Assembly: GCF_001641285.1 (NCBI RefSeq)
Contig: NZ_CP014841.1
Span: 1,302,001 to 1,366,000, forward strand
Source: Dyella thiooxydans
GTDB taxonomy: Bacteria > Pseudomonadota > Gammaproteobacteria > Xanthomonadales > Rhodanobacteraceae
Length of the DNA stretch: 64,000 bases
Direction: 5' to 3'
Part shown: positions 1 to 13,122 of the stretch, in pieces
How the letters are laid out: each line of letters opens with the position of its first letter
Position numbering within the stretch: position 1 is the stretch's first letter
Program-made: the position numbers and the translations under genes
The notes under the pieces: model-generated
Database searches by the model: none
What the model was told of the DNA's origin: nothing
What the model saw: only the letters and a program-made list of their open reading frames with translations

Positions 1-1391
1 GCGCGGCGGTACACGCCGTCCCGCTTCAGCCAGTGCCACAACAGCAGGAAGTTCACGTAGCTCGACAGCGAGCTGGCGATGGCCAGCCCCACGTGCAGGC
101 CGCGCACCTGGGCGATGCCGGCGATCCAGCTCCCCGCCAGCTGAGCCGGAGTCGCCCACAGCTGGTACAGCAGCGCGATGAACACACCGTTGAACACCAT
201 GTTGGCCACCAGCGCCACCACGCCAGCCCGAACCGGGGTGCGCGTGTCCTGCCGCGAATAGAACGCCGGCAACAGCACCTTTACCAGCGCATAGGCCGGC
301 AGGCCGGCGCTCAGGGCCAGCACCGACATCGCTGCCATCCGTGCGTCGGTCGCGGTGAAGCGGCCGTTCTGGAAGAAGGTCGATACCAGCGGCTCGGCCA
401 GCAGCAGCAGTGCCAGCATCGCCGGCAAGGCGATCAGCAGGGTGATCCGCAGCCCCCAGTCCAGTGCGCGCGAGAAGCCCTCGCGATCGGTCCCGACGTG
501 GTGGCGCGACAGCGAGGGCAGGATCACCGTACCCAGCGCCACGCCGAACACCCCCAGCGGAAGCTCGAGGAAGCGCGTGGCCTGCCACAGCCAGGTCTGC
601 GAGCCGGTTACCAGGAAGGAGATCACCACCGTGTCGAGCAGCAGGTTGAGCTGCGCCACCGAAGAGCCGAACAGGGTCGGCACCATCAGCCGCATGATCC
701 GTCGCACCATGGGGTGGCTCCAGCCCCAGCGCGGCCGCTGCAGCAACCCGAGCTGACGCACCGCCGGCAGCAGGAACAGCCACTGCAGCACGCCGGCCAC
801 CAGCACCGCCCAGCCCATTGCCATGATCGGCACCTGCAGCCGCGGTGCCAGCCACAGCGCACCGGCGATCATGCACAGGTTGAGGATCACCGGCGCCAAC
901 GCCGGCAGCGCGAAGCGGTGGAAGCTGTTCAGCACGCCGGCCGCCAGTGCGTTCAGCGAGACGAAGAAGATGAAGGGAAAGGTCAGCCGCACCAGGTCGG
1001 TGGTCAGGTCGAACTTGTGCGGATTGTCCAGCGCCCCCGGAGCGAACATCGAGGCGACCTGCGGCGCGAACACCAGGCCCAGCCCGGTCACCGCCAGCAG
1101 CACGCCGCCCAGCGTCCCCGACACCCGGGCCAGCAACTCCTTGAGCTGCTCGCGGGTGCCGGTTTCCTTCACCTCGGTGAACACCGGCACGAACGCCGTG
1201 GAGAACGACCCCTCGGCGAACAGGCGCCGCATGAAGTTGGGAATGCGGAAGGCGATCACGAAGGCGTCCGTCGCCGCGCTGGCACCGAACACGTGGCTCA
1301 TGGAGATATCGCGAACCAGTCCGAGGACGCGCGAGACCATGGTCATGCTGCTGAACGACAGCAGCCCGCGCAGCATGCTGGGAGACTTCAT
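1..1391 (-). CDS. murJ: Lipid II flippase MurJ (3' end beyond window)
   Basis: Flips lipid II across the inner membrane for peptidoglycan synthesis. The visible 463 residues begin MKSPSMLRGLLSFSSMTMVS and continue with the family's conserved N-terminal block (SRVLGLVRD, then AFRIPNF and LFAEGSF). Long hydrophobic helices follow. MurJ proteins are usually about 510-530 residues, so roughly the last 50-60 residues lie off the left edge. The ATG at 1391 is chosen because it precedes the conserved start directly. The gene is divergent from rpsT, with about 190 bases between the two. Family assignment is clear from the sequence; the truncation is only the window boundary. Confidence 0.93.
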   Translation of the reverse strand, partial: MKSPSMLRGLLSFSSMTMVSRVLGLVRDISMSHVFGASAATDAFVIAFRIPNFMRRLFAEGSFSTAFVPVFTEVKETGTREQLKELLARVSGTLGGVLLAVTGLGLVFAPQVASMFAPGALDNPHKFDLTTDLVRLTFPFIFFVSLNALAAGVLNSFHRFALPALAPVILNLCMIAGALWLAPRLQVPIMAMGWAVLVAGVLQWLFLLPAVRQLGLLQRPRWGWSHPMVRRIMRLMVPTLFGSSVAQLNLLLDTVVISFLVTGSQTWLWQATRFLELPLGVFGVALGTVILPSLSRHHVGTDREGFSRALDWGLRITLLIALPAMLALLLLAEPLVSTFFQNGRFTATDARMAAMSVLALSAGLPAYALVKVLLPAFYSRQDTRTPVRAGVVALVANMVFNGVFIALLYQLWATPAQLAGSWIAGIAQVRGLHVGLAIASSLSSYVNFLLLWHWLKRDGVYRR

Positions 1392-1577
1392 GCGGGTGAC
1401 GCCACCTCTGTGGATGGATACGGTGCGAGCCGTGGCACGGCGCGCAAAGGGCGTAGTGTGACAGCGGCAGGGGGCGCGATGACAGGCTCAGGTGTGGCAC
1501 AATCCGGGCACGCAGCGACCGTCATCGACGGCCTGTCACACCGGGCGCCGCAAGCGCCCATCGGTCGCGCCAAGTGC

Positions 1578-1606
1578 TTGACGCCATAGCGCAATGCACG
1601 CATAAT
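1578..1606 (+). promoter_or_regulatory. Sigma-70 promoter of rpsT
   Basis: TTGACG at 1578-1583 and CATAAT at 1601-1606 are separated by exactly 17 bases, close to the housekeeping consensus. Transcription would start near 1613 and give a leader of about 35 bases before the rpsT start. Confidence 0.75.
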
Positions 1607-1648
1607 TGCGCGTCTTTTTCCAACCCCAAGCGATTTCGGAGTTTTACC

Positions 1649-1912
1649 TTGGCCAACATCAAGTCCGCGAAGAAGCGTGCGCGCCAGTCCGAGCAGCGCC
1701 GCCTGCGCAACGTCAGCGCCCGCTCCATGGTGCGCACCGCCCTCAAGAAGGTCGTCAAGGCCATCGAGGCCAAGGACAAGGCTGCCGCGGTCGAGGCCTT
1801 TGCCGCCGCCCAGCCGGTCATGGATCGCTACGCCGCGCGTGGCCTGATCCACAAGAACAAGGCCGCTCGCCACAAGAGCCGCCTTAACGCGAAGATCCGC
1901 GAACTGGCCTGA
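1649..1912 (+). CDS. rpsT: 30S ribosomal protein S20 (UUG start)
   Basis: Binds 16S rRNA during early 30S assembly. The 87-residue product (start read as Met, then [18 protein letters not shown]) matches the usual S20 length exactly. It is Lys/Arg-rich throughout and ends in the typical [15 protein letters not shown]. No ATG is available at the conserved N-terminus. The start must be TTG at 1649, with GGAG at 1638-1641 as ribosome binding site. E. coli rpsT also uses UUG, and that weak start is tied to its autogenous control, so the same may hold here (inference). Flanked by its own promoter and terminator, so probably monocistronic. Confidence 0.95.
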   Translation: MANIKSAKKRARQSEQRRLRNVSARSMVRTALKKVVKAIEAKDKAAAVEAFAAAQPVMDRYAARGLIHKNKAARHKSRLNAKIRELA

Positions 1913-1941
1913 AGCCAGAACGCTCCTTCGGGTTGGTGAAC

Positions 1942-1965
1942 AAGCCGGCGCAAGCCGGCTTTTTC
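1942..1965 (+). terminator. Rho-independent terminator of rpsT
   Basis: Perfect 8-bp stem (AAGCCGGC / GCCGGCTT) with a GCAA tetraloop, followed by a T run, 30 bases after the rpsT stop. Confidence 0.85.
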
Positions 1966-1982
1966 TTTGCCCGGCGCCCGCC

Positions 1983-2723
1983 TTACCCGGCAACGCCGTC
2001 AGCGGGCATCAACTCGGCGACCAGGGCGGCGACGGTCGCACGGGCGGTCTCGTCACGATCCACCGGCAGATCCAGCAGTCGCTCGTTGCGCCAGCGCATG
2101 GCCGAACGCTGCAGCGTGCGCGCCGAGGCATGGACTTCGTCGACGCCGCTGCGCCCCAGCACCTCGCGAACGTTGTCCGGCCGGATGCCGGCCCCGGCCA
2201 TCACCCGGATGCGGCCTGCCGACTGCCGGACCCGCGCAGCGATGGCTTCGGCCCCTTCCAGCGCGCTCGGGCAGCCGCCGGACGTGAGCACGCGCTCGCA
2301 ACCCAGCACGACGACATCCTCCAGCGCCTCCGCCGGATCGCGGGCCGCGTCGAATGCGCGATGGAAGGTCACGCCCAGCGGCCCGGCGGCCTCCACCAGG
2401 GTGCGACAGAATGACCGATCGACGCGCCCATCAGCATCCAGCGCACCGATCACCACGCCATCGCAGCCGAGACGGACGCAGGCATCCACGTCGCGCAGCA
2501 TGATTTCCAGCTCGGCTTCGCCGTAGAGGAAATCCCCGGTCCGCGGCCGGATCAGCACATGCAGCGGGATCGAAAGCCGGTCGCGTGCGATCGCCACCAG
2601 CCCATACGAGGGCGTGACCCCGCCACCGGCGAGGTTGCCGCACAGCTCGACGCGCCCCGCCCCGCCCGCCTGGGCGGCCAGCGCCGACTCGAGCGAGCCC
2701 GCAGCGATCTCGAGCAGGGGCAT
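1983..2723 (-). CDS. cutC: CutC family protein
   Basis: A TIM-barrel protein historically linked to copper homeostasis; its biochemical role is unsettled. The 246 residues start MPLLEIAAGSLESALAAQAG and carry the family signatures RVELCGNLAGGGVTPSYG, LIRPRTGDFLY, TFHRAFD and LTSGG. Length is typical for bacterial CutC. The ATG at 2723 shares one base with the stop of the upstream asparaginase (TGATG), so translation is probably coupled and both belong to one operon running from obgE. A longer in-frame extension exists but lies inside the asparaginase gene and has no family character. The copper role is by name only. Confidence 0.88.
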   Translation of the reverse strand: MPLLEIAAGSLESALAAQAGGAGRVELCGNLAGGGVTPSYGLVAIARDRLSIPLHVLIRPRTGDFLYGEAELEIMLRDVDACVRLGCDGVVIGALDADGRVDRSFCRTLVEAAGPLGVTFHRAFDAARDPAEALEDVVVLGCERVLTSGGCPSALEGAEAIAARVRQSAGRIRVMAGAGIRPDNVREVLGRSGVDEVHASARTLQRSAMRWRNERLLDLPVDRDETARATVAALVAELMPADGVAG

Positions 2724-3775
2724 CAGTTGAAACTCGTGCGGTAGACGCTGGGGGAACCGAACACCCGATCCTGCGAGTCGGCATCGCATACCGCGTAGGT
2801 GAAGCCGTGCTGGATCGCGAAGGCACCGACTGCACCGTCACGACGCAAGGCGAGAAAGCCGACCTGCAACTCCTTCGCGCCGTCGGGTCTCTTCTTGACG
2901 ATGCGGCGCACCGCCTCCTCGCAGGCTTCCTGCGGGCTGCGTCCCTGGCGCATCAGCTCGACCACCAGGAAGCTGCCGGCGTTGCGGATCACCTCCTCTC
3001 CTACACCGGTGGAGGTGGCGCCACCGACCTCACCGTCGACATACAGGCCGGCACCGATGATCGGGCTGTCACCGACCCGGCCGTGGAGCTTCCAGGCCAT
3101 GCCGCTGGTGGTGCAGGCGCCGGCCAGATGCCCGTGGGCATCCACTGCCAGCATGCCGATCGTGTCGTGATTGTGCTTGCCGCCGGGCAACCCGAGGCTC
3201 TGGTGATAGTCGCGGTTCTCGCTGTTCGGCACCGGGCGGTACTTCGCCTCCTTCATCCACGCGTGCCAGGCCTTCTCGGCCTCCGGAGTGAGCAGATCCT
3301 GCTCGTGGAAACCCTGCTCCCGGGCGAACTGGAGCGCGCCTTCGCCCACCAGCAGAACATGCGGCGTCACCTCCATCACCCGGCGCGCCACCCGGATCGG
3401 GTGCACGATGCGCTCGATACACGCCACTGCGCCGCAGCGGCCGTCGCCGTCCATGATGCTGGCGTCCAGCGTGACGTGACCGTCCCGGTCGGGATAGCCG
3501 CCCAGACCCACGCTGTGGTTGGCGCGATCGGCCTCGGGGATCTGCACGCCGGCCTCCACCGCGTCCAGCGCCTTGCCGCCCGGGCCCAGCAACGCCCAGG
3601 CCGCCCGGTTGGCGGGGACGCCAAAGTCCCAGGTCGATACCACGCGGGCCCCGGCGCGCGCCGGAATTGCCGCCCGCTGTGCCGGCTCGGTCGTGGCCGC
3701 CGCACCGATCGACGGCACCGCCAGCGCACTGGCGGTCATCAGCGTGCTCTTGAGGAAATCGCGACGGGTGGGCAT
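2723..3775 (-). CDS. Tat-exported N4-(beta-N-acetylglucosaminyl)-L-asparaginase (glycosylasparaginase)
   Basis: Ntn-hydrolase that cleaves the amide bond between asparagine and N-acetylglucosamine. The 350-residue precursor begins with a twin-arginine signal (RRDFLK at residues 4-9, then a hydrophobic stretch ending near AAA), so it should be exported folded. The autoprocessing site is visible as HNHDTIGM, with Thr205 the predicted nucleophile freed by self-cleavage. Downstream GDSPIIGAGLYVD and GEEVIRN are typical of the small subunit. The start at 3775 follows an AAAGGAG ribosome site. It sits between obgE and cutC on the same strand. Other Asn/isoaspartyl hydrolases share the fold, so substrate preference is less certain than the family. 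Confidence 0.85.
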   Translation of the reverse strand: MPTRRDFLKSTLMTASALAVPSIGAAATTEPAQRAAIPARAGARVVSTWDFGVPANRAAWALLGPGGKALDAVEAGVQIPEADRANHSVGLGGYPDRDGHVTLDASIMDGDGRCGAVACIERIVHPIRVARRVMEVTPHVLLVGEGALQFAREQGFHEQDLLTPEAEKAWHAWMKEAKYRPVPNSENRDYHQSLGLPGGKHNHDTIGMLAVDAHGHLAGACTTSGMAWKLHGRVGDSPIIGAGLYVDGEVGGATSTGVGEEVIRNAGSFLVVELMRQGRSPQEACEEAVRRIVKKRPDGAKELQVGFLALRRDGAVGAFAIQHGFTYAVCDADSQDRVFGSPSVYRTSFN

Positions 3776-3870
3776 TGGAAAAGCGCTCCTTTCGACGGTC
3801 TCGCGGCCGGAAGCGCCCATGATGCCCTGACTCGGGCCGCGCGCGAGAGCGCAACGGCCCGGGCGAAGCC

Positions 3871-5356
<1,486 letters not shown>

Positions 5357-5375
5357 GACTCAATGCTCCAGTTGC

Positions 5376-5690
5376 TCAGGCGTTGATGCCCGTGATTTCC
5401 ACTTCGGTGAAGTGCTGACGATGACCCTGCTGCTTCTTGTGGTGCTTGCGGCGGCGGAACTTGATGATCCGCACCTTGTCCGCGCGACCATGCTTGCGCA
5501 CGGTGGCCGAGACGGTGGCGCCGGCCACGGTCGGCGCGCCGACGGTGATCGACTCGCCTGCACCGACCAGCAGGACCTGGTCGAAATTCACGGTGGCGCC
5601 TTCTTCGGCGTTCAGCAGCTCGACGCGCAGGACGTCGCCCTGCTGCACCCGGTACTGCTTGCCACCGGTCTTGATGACTGCGTAACTCAT
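5376..5690 (-). CDS. rplU: 50S ribosomal protein L21
   Basis: Binds 23S rRNA in the large subunit. The 104-residue product starts [19 protein letters not shown] and contains the basic [20 protein letters not shown] segment typical of L21. An upstream in-frame ATG exists, but the start at 5690 has an AGAAGGGA ribosome site and matches family length. First gene of rplU-rpmA, driven by the promoter at 5758-5787. Confidence 0.97.
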   Translation of the reverse strand: MSYAVIKTGGKQYRVQQGDVLRVELLNAEEGATVNFDQVLLVGAGESITVGAPTVAGATVSATVRKHGRADKVRIIKFRRRKHHKKQQGHRQHFTEVEITGINA

Positions 5691-5757
5691 GGGAATGTCC
5701 CTTCTGTCGTTATTCTCTTGGGTTCCGACACGCCTAACCGAGCGCATTGGACTGCCG

Positions 5758-5787
5758 AGTATAACGAGGGCAAGAACCACTGGTCAA
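5758..5787 (-). promoter_or_regulatory. Sigma-70 promoter of rplU-rpmA
   Basis: On the minus strand TTGACC (5787-5782) and TATACT (5763-5758) are spaced by 18 bases. This gives a leader of about 60 bases before rplU, long enough for the autogenous L21 control known in other bacteria (inference). Confidence 0.7.
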
Positions 5788-5817
5788 TCCTTGACCACCC
5801 GGCGCCGACAAGCCCGG

Positions 5818-6354
5818 TCAGGGGCTGCTGGCTGCCGCTGCCGGCGCCACCAAAGCGGGCTGGGGCCCGGATGCCGGCGGGCAGCGCCTTTCCGCGGTCA
5901 GGGTGCCGTTCTGCTGCAACTGGGCCATCATCGCCTGGGCCCGCTGCTCGCCCCATTGCCGCCCCATCTGCATGACTTCGGCCATGATCGACGGCTGCTC
6001 CAGCAGCAGCTTCTTACCAAGCGGTGAGCGGTAGAACTTCAGCAGCCCCCGGACATCCTGCTCGGTGAAGTGCCGCTGGTAGATGGGCACCAGCTTAGCA
6101 CTGAGTTCCCGGGTGGCCTGGTCGTCGAGGAACCCGTTCCAGTAGCTGGCCGGCACGCAGGGAAGCTGCTTGCCCATCATCGCCGCCATCTGGGCATTCA
6201 TCTGCTGGAACATGCGGTCGGTACCGAACAAGCCCATCAATTCCCGAACCTGCTTGGCGCTGGCCTGGCCGGCCATGACCGACGGTGCTCCCGCCGCAAG
6301 CAGCAAACCGGCAAGTGCACCGATGAAGTGCTGGCCAAACCGCTTGTACGTCAT
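5818..6354 (-). CDS. Exported DUF2059 family protein
   Basis: Function unknown. The 178 residues start with a Sec signal peptide ([20 protein letters not shown], cleavage likely after VMA). A helical DUF2059-type core follows, with [20 protein letters not shown] and GKKLLLEQP, the most recognisable part of the family. The C-terminus is Ala/Pro-rich and probably disordered. It is divergent from uvrA with about 150 bases between the starts. A periplasmic location is inferred from the signal peptide; nothing in the context gives a role. Confidence 0.8.
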   Translation of the reverse strand: MTYKRFGQHFIGALAGLLLAAGAPSVMAGQASAKQVRELMGLFGTDRMFQQMNAQMAAMMGKQLPCVPASYWNGFLDDQATRELSAKLVPIYQRHFTEQDVRGLLKFYRSPLGKKLLLEQPSIMAEVMQMGRQWGEQRAQAMMAQLQQNGTLTAERRCPPASGPQPALVAPAAAASSP

Positions 6355-6502
6355 GCACGGGACTCCGGATTCGTCGGGAAGCGCCCATTTAGCCACAGCA
6401 GCGCACCGTTCATGGCGGCACCGGCGATCCCCGCGGTCAGCTAGCACCCAGCCAGTCACCGGGCATTGCTATATTGGTCGTTTCCCCCCATCTGACCACG
6501 CG

Positions 6503-9438
<2,936 letters not shown>

Positions 9439-9442
<4 letters not shown>

Positions 9443-9951
9443 CCACCGAAGAAGGCGCCACCAAGCGCCCCCGCAAGACCCGCGAAAAAGAGGCGACCGC
9501 AGCCCCTGCCGAGGTTGTACCGCGGTCTCAGGAAGGCACGACCCCGCTGTTCGTTGCCGAACTGGACGCCCGCTGGCGCGACCTGGATGCGTTCAACCAC
9601 GTCAACAACGCGACCTATCTGACCTACCTCGAGGAAGCCCGGTTGCAGTGGCTGAGCCACGTGCCCGGCCCGTGGTTCGACGAGCACGCCATGCCGGTAC
9701 TCGCGGCCAGCCAGCTCAACTACCGTCTGCCGATCGCCTGGCCGGCGCGCCTGTCGGTGATGCTGTCGTGCGAGCGGCTCGGCAACAGCTCGATCACCCT
9801 CGCCCACCGCATCGTCGATGCGGACGAGCCGGAGCGGCTCTACTGCGACGGCCACGTGGTACTGGTCTGGATGGACCCGCACAGCGGCAAGCCGGTGCCG
9901 CTGCCCCAGGCGATCCGGGATTCGGCACACACGGTCTCGCCGGCCGCCTGA
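9439..9951 (+). CDS. Hotdog-fold acyl-CoA thioesterase (4HBT/YbgC-like)
   Basis: Predicted to hydrolyse acyl-CoA thioesters. After a charged, low-complexity N-terminus of about 40 residues, the hotdog domain shows [20 protein letters not shown], whose Asp-x-Asn/His motif is the usual 4HBT active-site region. The start is inferred as GTG at 9439, overlapping the uvrA stop by four bases (GTGA), so the pair is probably translationally coupled. The tail of the fold continues to [11 protein letters not shown]. Substrate chain length cannot be told. A later start is possible because the first 35-40 residues are not conserved. Confidence 0.82.
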
Positions 9952-10057
9952 ACGCGGCAGGTGGGAAAAAGGGGTTGCCCGCCATGACGCCCGGCTTGCC
10001 TGCGCTTCACGTGCGATGGCTAAGATGACCGGCGTTTCCACGAAAGGAGCTCGAACG

Positions 10058-11494
10058 GTGCGCCCACTCCGCCTCTCCCTGATCACCCTCGGCATGCTTG
10101 CCTGCGCCGGCGCGCAGGCCGCCGCGACGGATGCCACCTCAATCACCGTCTACCGCAGCGACGACGCCTCGCTGTTCAACAACGATGGCGCACCGTTGAA
10201 TAGCGGTTACGCCATGGTGCGCGAGCCGCGACGGCTCGATCTGACGTCCGGCACGCAGGACGTCAGCCTCGGCGGCCTGCCGCAGTTCCTCGATCCGGAA
10301 GCGCTCTCGCTTCGCTTCAGGGATGCCGCAGCCACCGTGATATCGCAGCGGCTGCGCCTGGTGCAGGGCGAATCGGCGGGTCTGTCGGACCTGGTCGGTC
10401 GCGATATCGATGTACTCGGCGCCAGCGGCAACGTGCTGGCCAGCGGCAAGTTGCTCTCCGCCCGCGGCAGCCTCGAACTGCGCCAGGGTGATGCCACGGT
10501 GCTGGTGCACGACTACGCTGCCGTTCGCGCCACCGGACCGATCCAACGCGGCGCCCGACTGGATCTGCGCGTCGACGCCAAGCACCGTGGTCCGGCGCAG
10601 GCACAGCTCGGCTTCGTCACCGCCGGCCTGGGCTGGCGTGCTTCCTACATCGGCACGCTGGCGCCAGGGGGGGGCTGCCGCATGACGCTGGAGTCACGCG
10701 CAAGTGTGGCCAACCGCAGCGGCAGCGACTGGCACGACGCCGACCTCACCCTCATCGCCGGCGCACCGAACCTGGCCAAGCCGAACGCCCCGGGACCGAG
10801 GGTGATGGCCTTCAGCGCCAAGGCGGCACGCGACATGCCCGAGCAGTCTACCCTTGCGGACTATCGCAGCTTCCACCTGCCGGCCCCGGTCGACCTGCCC
10901 GATGGCACCGTAAGCCTGCTGCCGCTGTATGCCACGCGCACGGTGTCGTGCGAACGAACGGCGCTGTACGAGAGCGGCAACGCCTACCAGCCGCCGATGC
11001 CGATGGTCCAGCCGGGCTTCAACCCGGGTGGCCAGGAGCAGGTCACCAGCACCCTGGCCTTCGATGCCTTCGACAGCCTGCCCGCCGGCTACCTGCGGGT
11101 GCTCGCCGACGACGCCCACGGCGCGGCGCAGGTGATCGGCGAGGGCCGGGTGGAAGACACCCCCAGGGGCGGCAAGGTCACGCTCACCCTGGGCAACGCG
11201 TTCGATCTGCGGGTGAAGCGCGAGCGCACCGCCTTCCATGTTGACCGCACAGGGCGGACCATGGACGAGGCGTTCCGGCTCACCCTCACCAATGCCGGCG
11301 ATGAAGCCCGCGTCGTCACCGTGCGCGAACATCCTTCGCGGTGGCACACATGGACCCTGGCCTCGTCCAGCCAGAAGCCCACGGACATCACGCCGGACAC
11401 GCTGAGCTTCGCCGTGAAGGTCCCCGCCAACGGCAAGACGACGCTCGACTATGCCGTGCGCTACACCTGGACTGCCGACGTCCAGCCGCAATAA
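10058..11494 (+). CDS. Exported DUF4139 domain protein
   Basis: Function unknown. The 478-residue product has a Sec signal peptide (residues 1-23, ending GAQAAA). A beta-rich N-terminal region follows with ITVYRSDDASLFN and VSLGGLPQFLDPEAL. The DUF4139 region includes QAQLGFVTAGLGWRASY, where this family shows a conserved Trp-x-Ala/Ser-x-Tyr, and a C-terminal beta sandwich. GTG at 10058 is chosen because AAAGGAG lies 8 bases upstream and the signal peptide starts there. It is followed 19 bases later by a crotonase gene, probably co-transcribed. Periplasmic or outer-membrane-facing location is inferred. Confidence 0.8.
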   Translation: MRPLRLSLITLGMLACAGAQAAATDATSITVYRSDDASLFNNDGAPLNSGYAMVREPRRLDLTSGTQDVSLGGLPQFLDPEALSLRFRDAAATVISQRLRLVQGESAGLSDLVGRDIDVLGASGNVLASGKLLSARGSLELRQGDATVLVHDYAAVRATGPIQRGARLDLRVDAKHRGPAQAQLGFVTAGLGWRASYIGTLAPGGGCRMTLESRASVANRSGSDWHDADLTLIAGAPNLAKPNAPGPRVMAFSAKAARDMPEQSTLADYRSFHLPAPVDLPDGTVSLLPLYATRTVSCERTALYESGNAYQPPMPMVQPGFNPGGQEQVTSTLAFDAFDSLPAGYLRVLADDAHGAAQVIGEGRVEDTPRGGKVTLTLGNAFDLRVKRERTAFHVDRTGRTMDEAFRLTLTNAGDEARVVTVREHPSRWHTWTLASSSQKPTDITPDTLSFAVKVPANGKTTLDYAVRYTWTADVQPQ

Positions 11495-11513
11495 CCGAAC
11501 TACCGGAGCCGTC

Positions 11514-12266
11514 ATGCTCAACCGCATTTCCCACGACCACCTCGTCGAGATCCAGCTGGCGCGACCGCCAGTCAACGCGCTGAACCGCGAGTTGCTGGTC
11601 GCACTGCAGCAGGCCATCACCGAAGCGACCGGGAGTGGTGCGCGCGGCGTCGTGCTGTCCGGCAGCCCGGGCATGTTCTCCGCCGGCGTCGACGTGCCGG
11701 CCCTGCTGGGGCGCGAGCGCGCCGAGGTGCGCGCATTCTGGCGCGAATTCTTCGCCACCTGCGGCGTGCTCGCACGCTCGCCGATTCCGGTCGTCGCCGC
11801 GATCACCGGCCACAGCCCGGCCGGCGGCGCCGTGCTCTCGCTGTTCTGCGACTACCGGGTGATGGCGGAGGGGCCGTTCAAGATCGGCCTCAACGAGGTG
11901 CAGGTCGGCCTGGTGGTGCCGGACTGCATTCAGTTCGCCCTGCGCCGGGTGGTCGGCGCCTATCGTGCCGAACGGCTGCTGGTCGCCGGAGCGATGATCG
12001 AGTCGAAGGACGCGCTGGCCTGCGGCTTCGTGGACGAAACCACCGCCGTCGACCAGGTCGTGACGCGGGCGCTGTTCTGGCTGCGCGAGCTTACCGCCCT
12101 GCCGGCCCACGCGATGCTGGCCACCCGGGCACTGGCGCGGGCCGACCTGGCCGAAGCCTATGCCGACATCGACGCGCTGCCGCTGGACGCATTCGTCGAC
12201 GGCTTCTTCCGGCCGGACACCCAGGCAGTGCTGCAGGCGCTGGTCGCGCGCCTGGGCAAGAAGTGA
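11514..12266 (+). CDS. Enoyl-CoA hydratase/isomerase family protein (delta3-delta2-enoyl-CoA isomerase-like)
   Basis: Crotonase-fold enzyme of 250 residues. FSAGVDVPALLG and ITGHSPAGGAVLSLFCDYR form the CoA-binding and oxyanion regions. The segment IGLNEVQVGLVVPD has the single Glu in the position used by mitochondrial delta3-delta2-enoyl-CoA isomerase (ECI1). The first catalytic Glu of true hydratases is replaced here by Gly/Ala residues. That favours isomerase over hydratase, moving double bonds during unsaturated fatty acid oxidation (inference from motif). It ends four bases before the convergent sulfurtransferase stop. Confidence 0.83.
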   Translation: MLNRISHDHLVEIQLARPPVNALNRELLVALQQAITEATGSGARGVVLSGSPGMFSAGVDVPALLGRERAEVRAFWREFFATCGVLARSPIPVVAAITGHSPAGGAVLSLFCDYRVMAEGPFKIGLNEVQVGLVVPDCIQFALRRVVGAYRAERLLVAGAMIESKDALACGFVDETTAVDQVVTRALFWLRELTALPAHAMLATRALARADLAEAYADIDALPLDAFVDGFFRPDTQAVLQALVARLGKK

Positions 12267-12270
12267 CCGG

Positions 12271-13122
12271 CTACCCGACCGCGACCGGCCGCGCCGGATC
12301 GCTGATCCAGCCACTCCACGAAGGCGGATAGAGCCGCGAACCACCGAGCCCCGCCCGCTCCATCGCGAGCATGTTGTGGATCGCCGTGACGCCTGAGCCG
12401 CACATGTGCACGGCCGCGGCGGGATCGCGTCCCCCAAGCAGCGCCAGCCATTCCTCGCGCAGCGCCGCGACCGGCTTGAATCGGCCGTCCGGCTCGAGGT
12501 TGCTGGCAAAGGGACGGTTCAAGGCGCCCGGCACGTGGCCGGCCACGCGGTCGAGTGGCTCTACCTCGCCGCGGTAACGCGGCTCGGCCCGGGCGTCGAC
12601 CAGGTTCCCCTTCGATGCGGCATCCGCCGCACCGGCGTGGTCGACGACCATCGACGGTTCGAAGCTGATCTCCACGTGGGTCGGCGCGCGGGCTGCCGGC
12701 TCGCCGGCCTCCAGTGGCTGTCCCGCCGTCAGCCAGGCGGCCAGCCCGCCATCGAGCACGGCTACGGCCTGCGCACCGACTGCGCGCAACATCCACCAGA
12801 GGCGGGCCGCAGCCAGCGCACCGTTGCCTGCGTCGTAGCAGACCACCGGGAGATCCGGCCGCCAGCCCCAGCGCCCCAGCGTGGCGGAAAACGCCGCCGC
12901 GCTGGGCAGCGGGTGCCGGCCCAGCCCTTCGGACTGCCGCGAGAGGTCGGACAGGTCGTGGTCGAGATCGGCATAGACCGCACCGGGAATATGGCCGGCC
13001 AGGAAGTCGCGCCGCCCCTGGGTCGGATCGGCCAGGTCGACGCGACAGTCGAAGATCATGACCTCGCCGGCCGGGATGCCGGCCAACCCGGCGACGTCGA
13101 TCAGCGGTGCGGAAAAGCTCAT
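12271..13122 (-). CDS. sseA: 3-mercaptopyruvate/thiosulfate sulfurtransferase
   Basis: Two-rhodanese-domain enzyme transferring sulfane sulfur to thiophilic acceptors. The 283 residues hold an inactive N-terminal domain (DCRVDL, then GHIPGAVYADLD) and a catalytic C-terminal domain with Cys241 in CGSGVTA. That loop is characteristic of 3-mercaptopyruvate sulfurtransferases such as E. coli SseA. The start ATG overlaps the Nudix stop in an ATGA, so the gene is translationally coupled to the operon DUF1289-Nudix-sseA. Sequence alone does not fully separate it from thiosulfate sulfurtransferase. Confidence 0.88.
   Translation of the reverse strand: MSFSAPLIDVAGLAGIPAGEVMIFDCRVDLADPTQGRRDFLAGHIPGAVYADLDHDLSDLSRQSEGLGRHPLPSAAAFSATLGRWGWRPDLPVVCYDAGNGALAAARLWWMLRAVGAQAVAVLDGGLAAWLTAGQPLEAGEPAARAPTHVEISFEPSMVVDHAGAADAASKGNLVDARAEPRYRGEVEPLDRVAGHVPGALNRPFASNLEPDGRFKPVAALREEWLALLGGRDPAAAVHMCGSGVTAIHNMLAMERAGLGGSRLYPPSWSGWISDPARPVAVG

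Noticed and set aside
6447..6475. uvrA promoter with TATATT at 6470
   Set aside because: No acceptable -35 at 16-18 bases and no LexA box, so I do not list it as a promoter.
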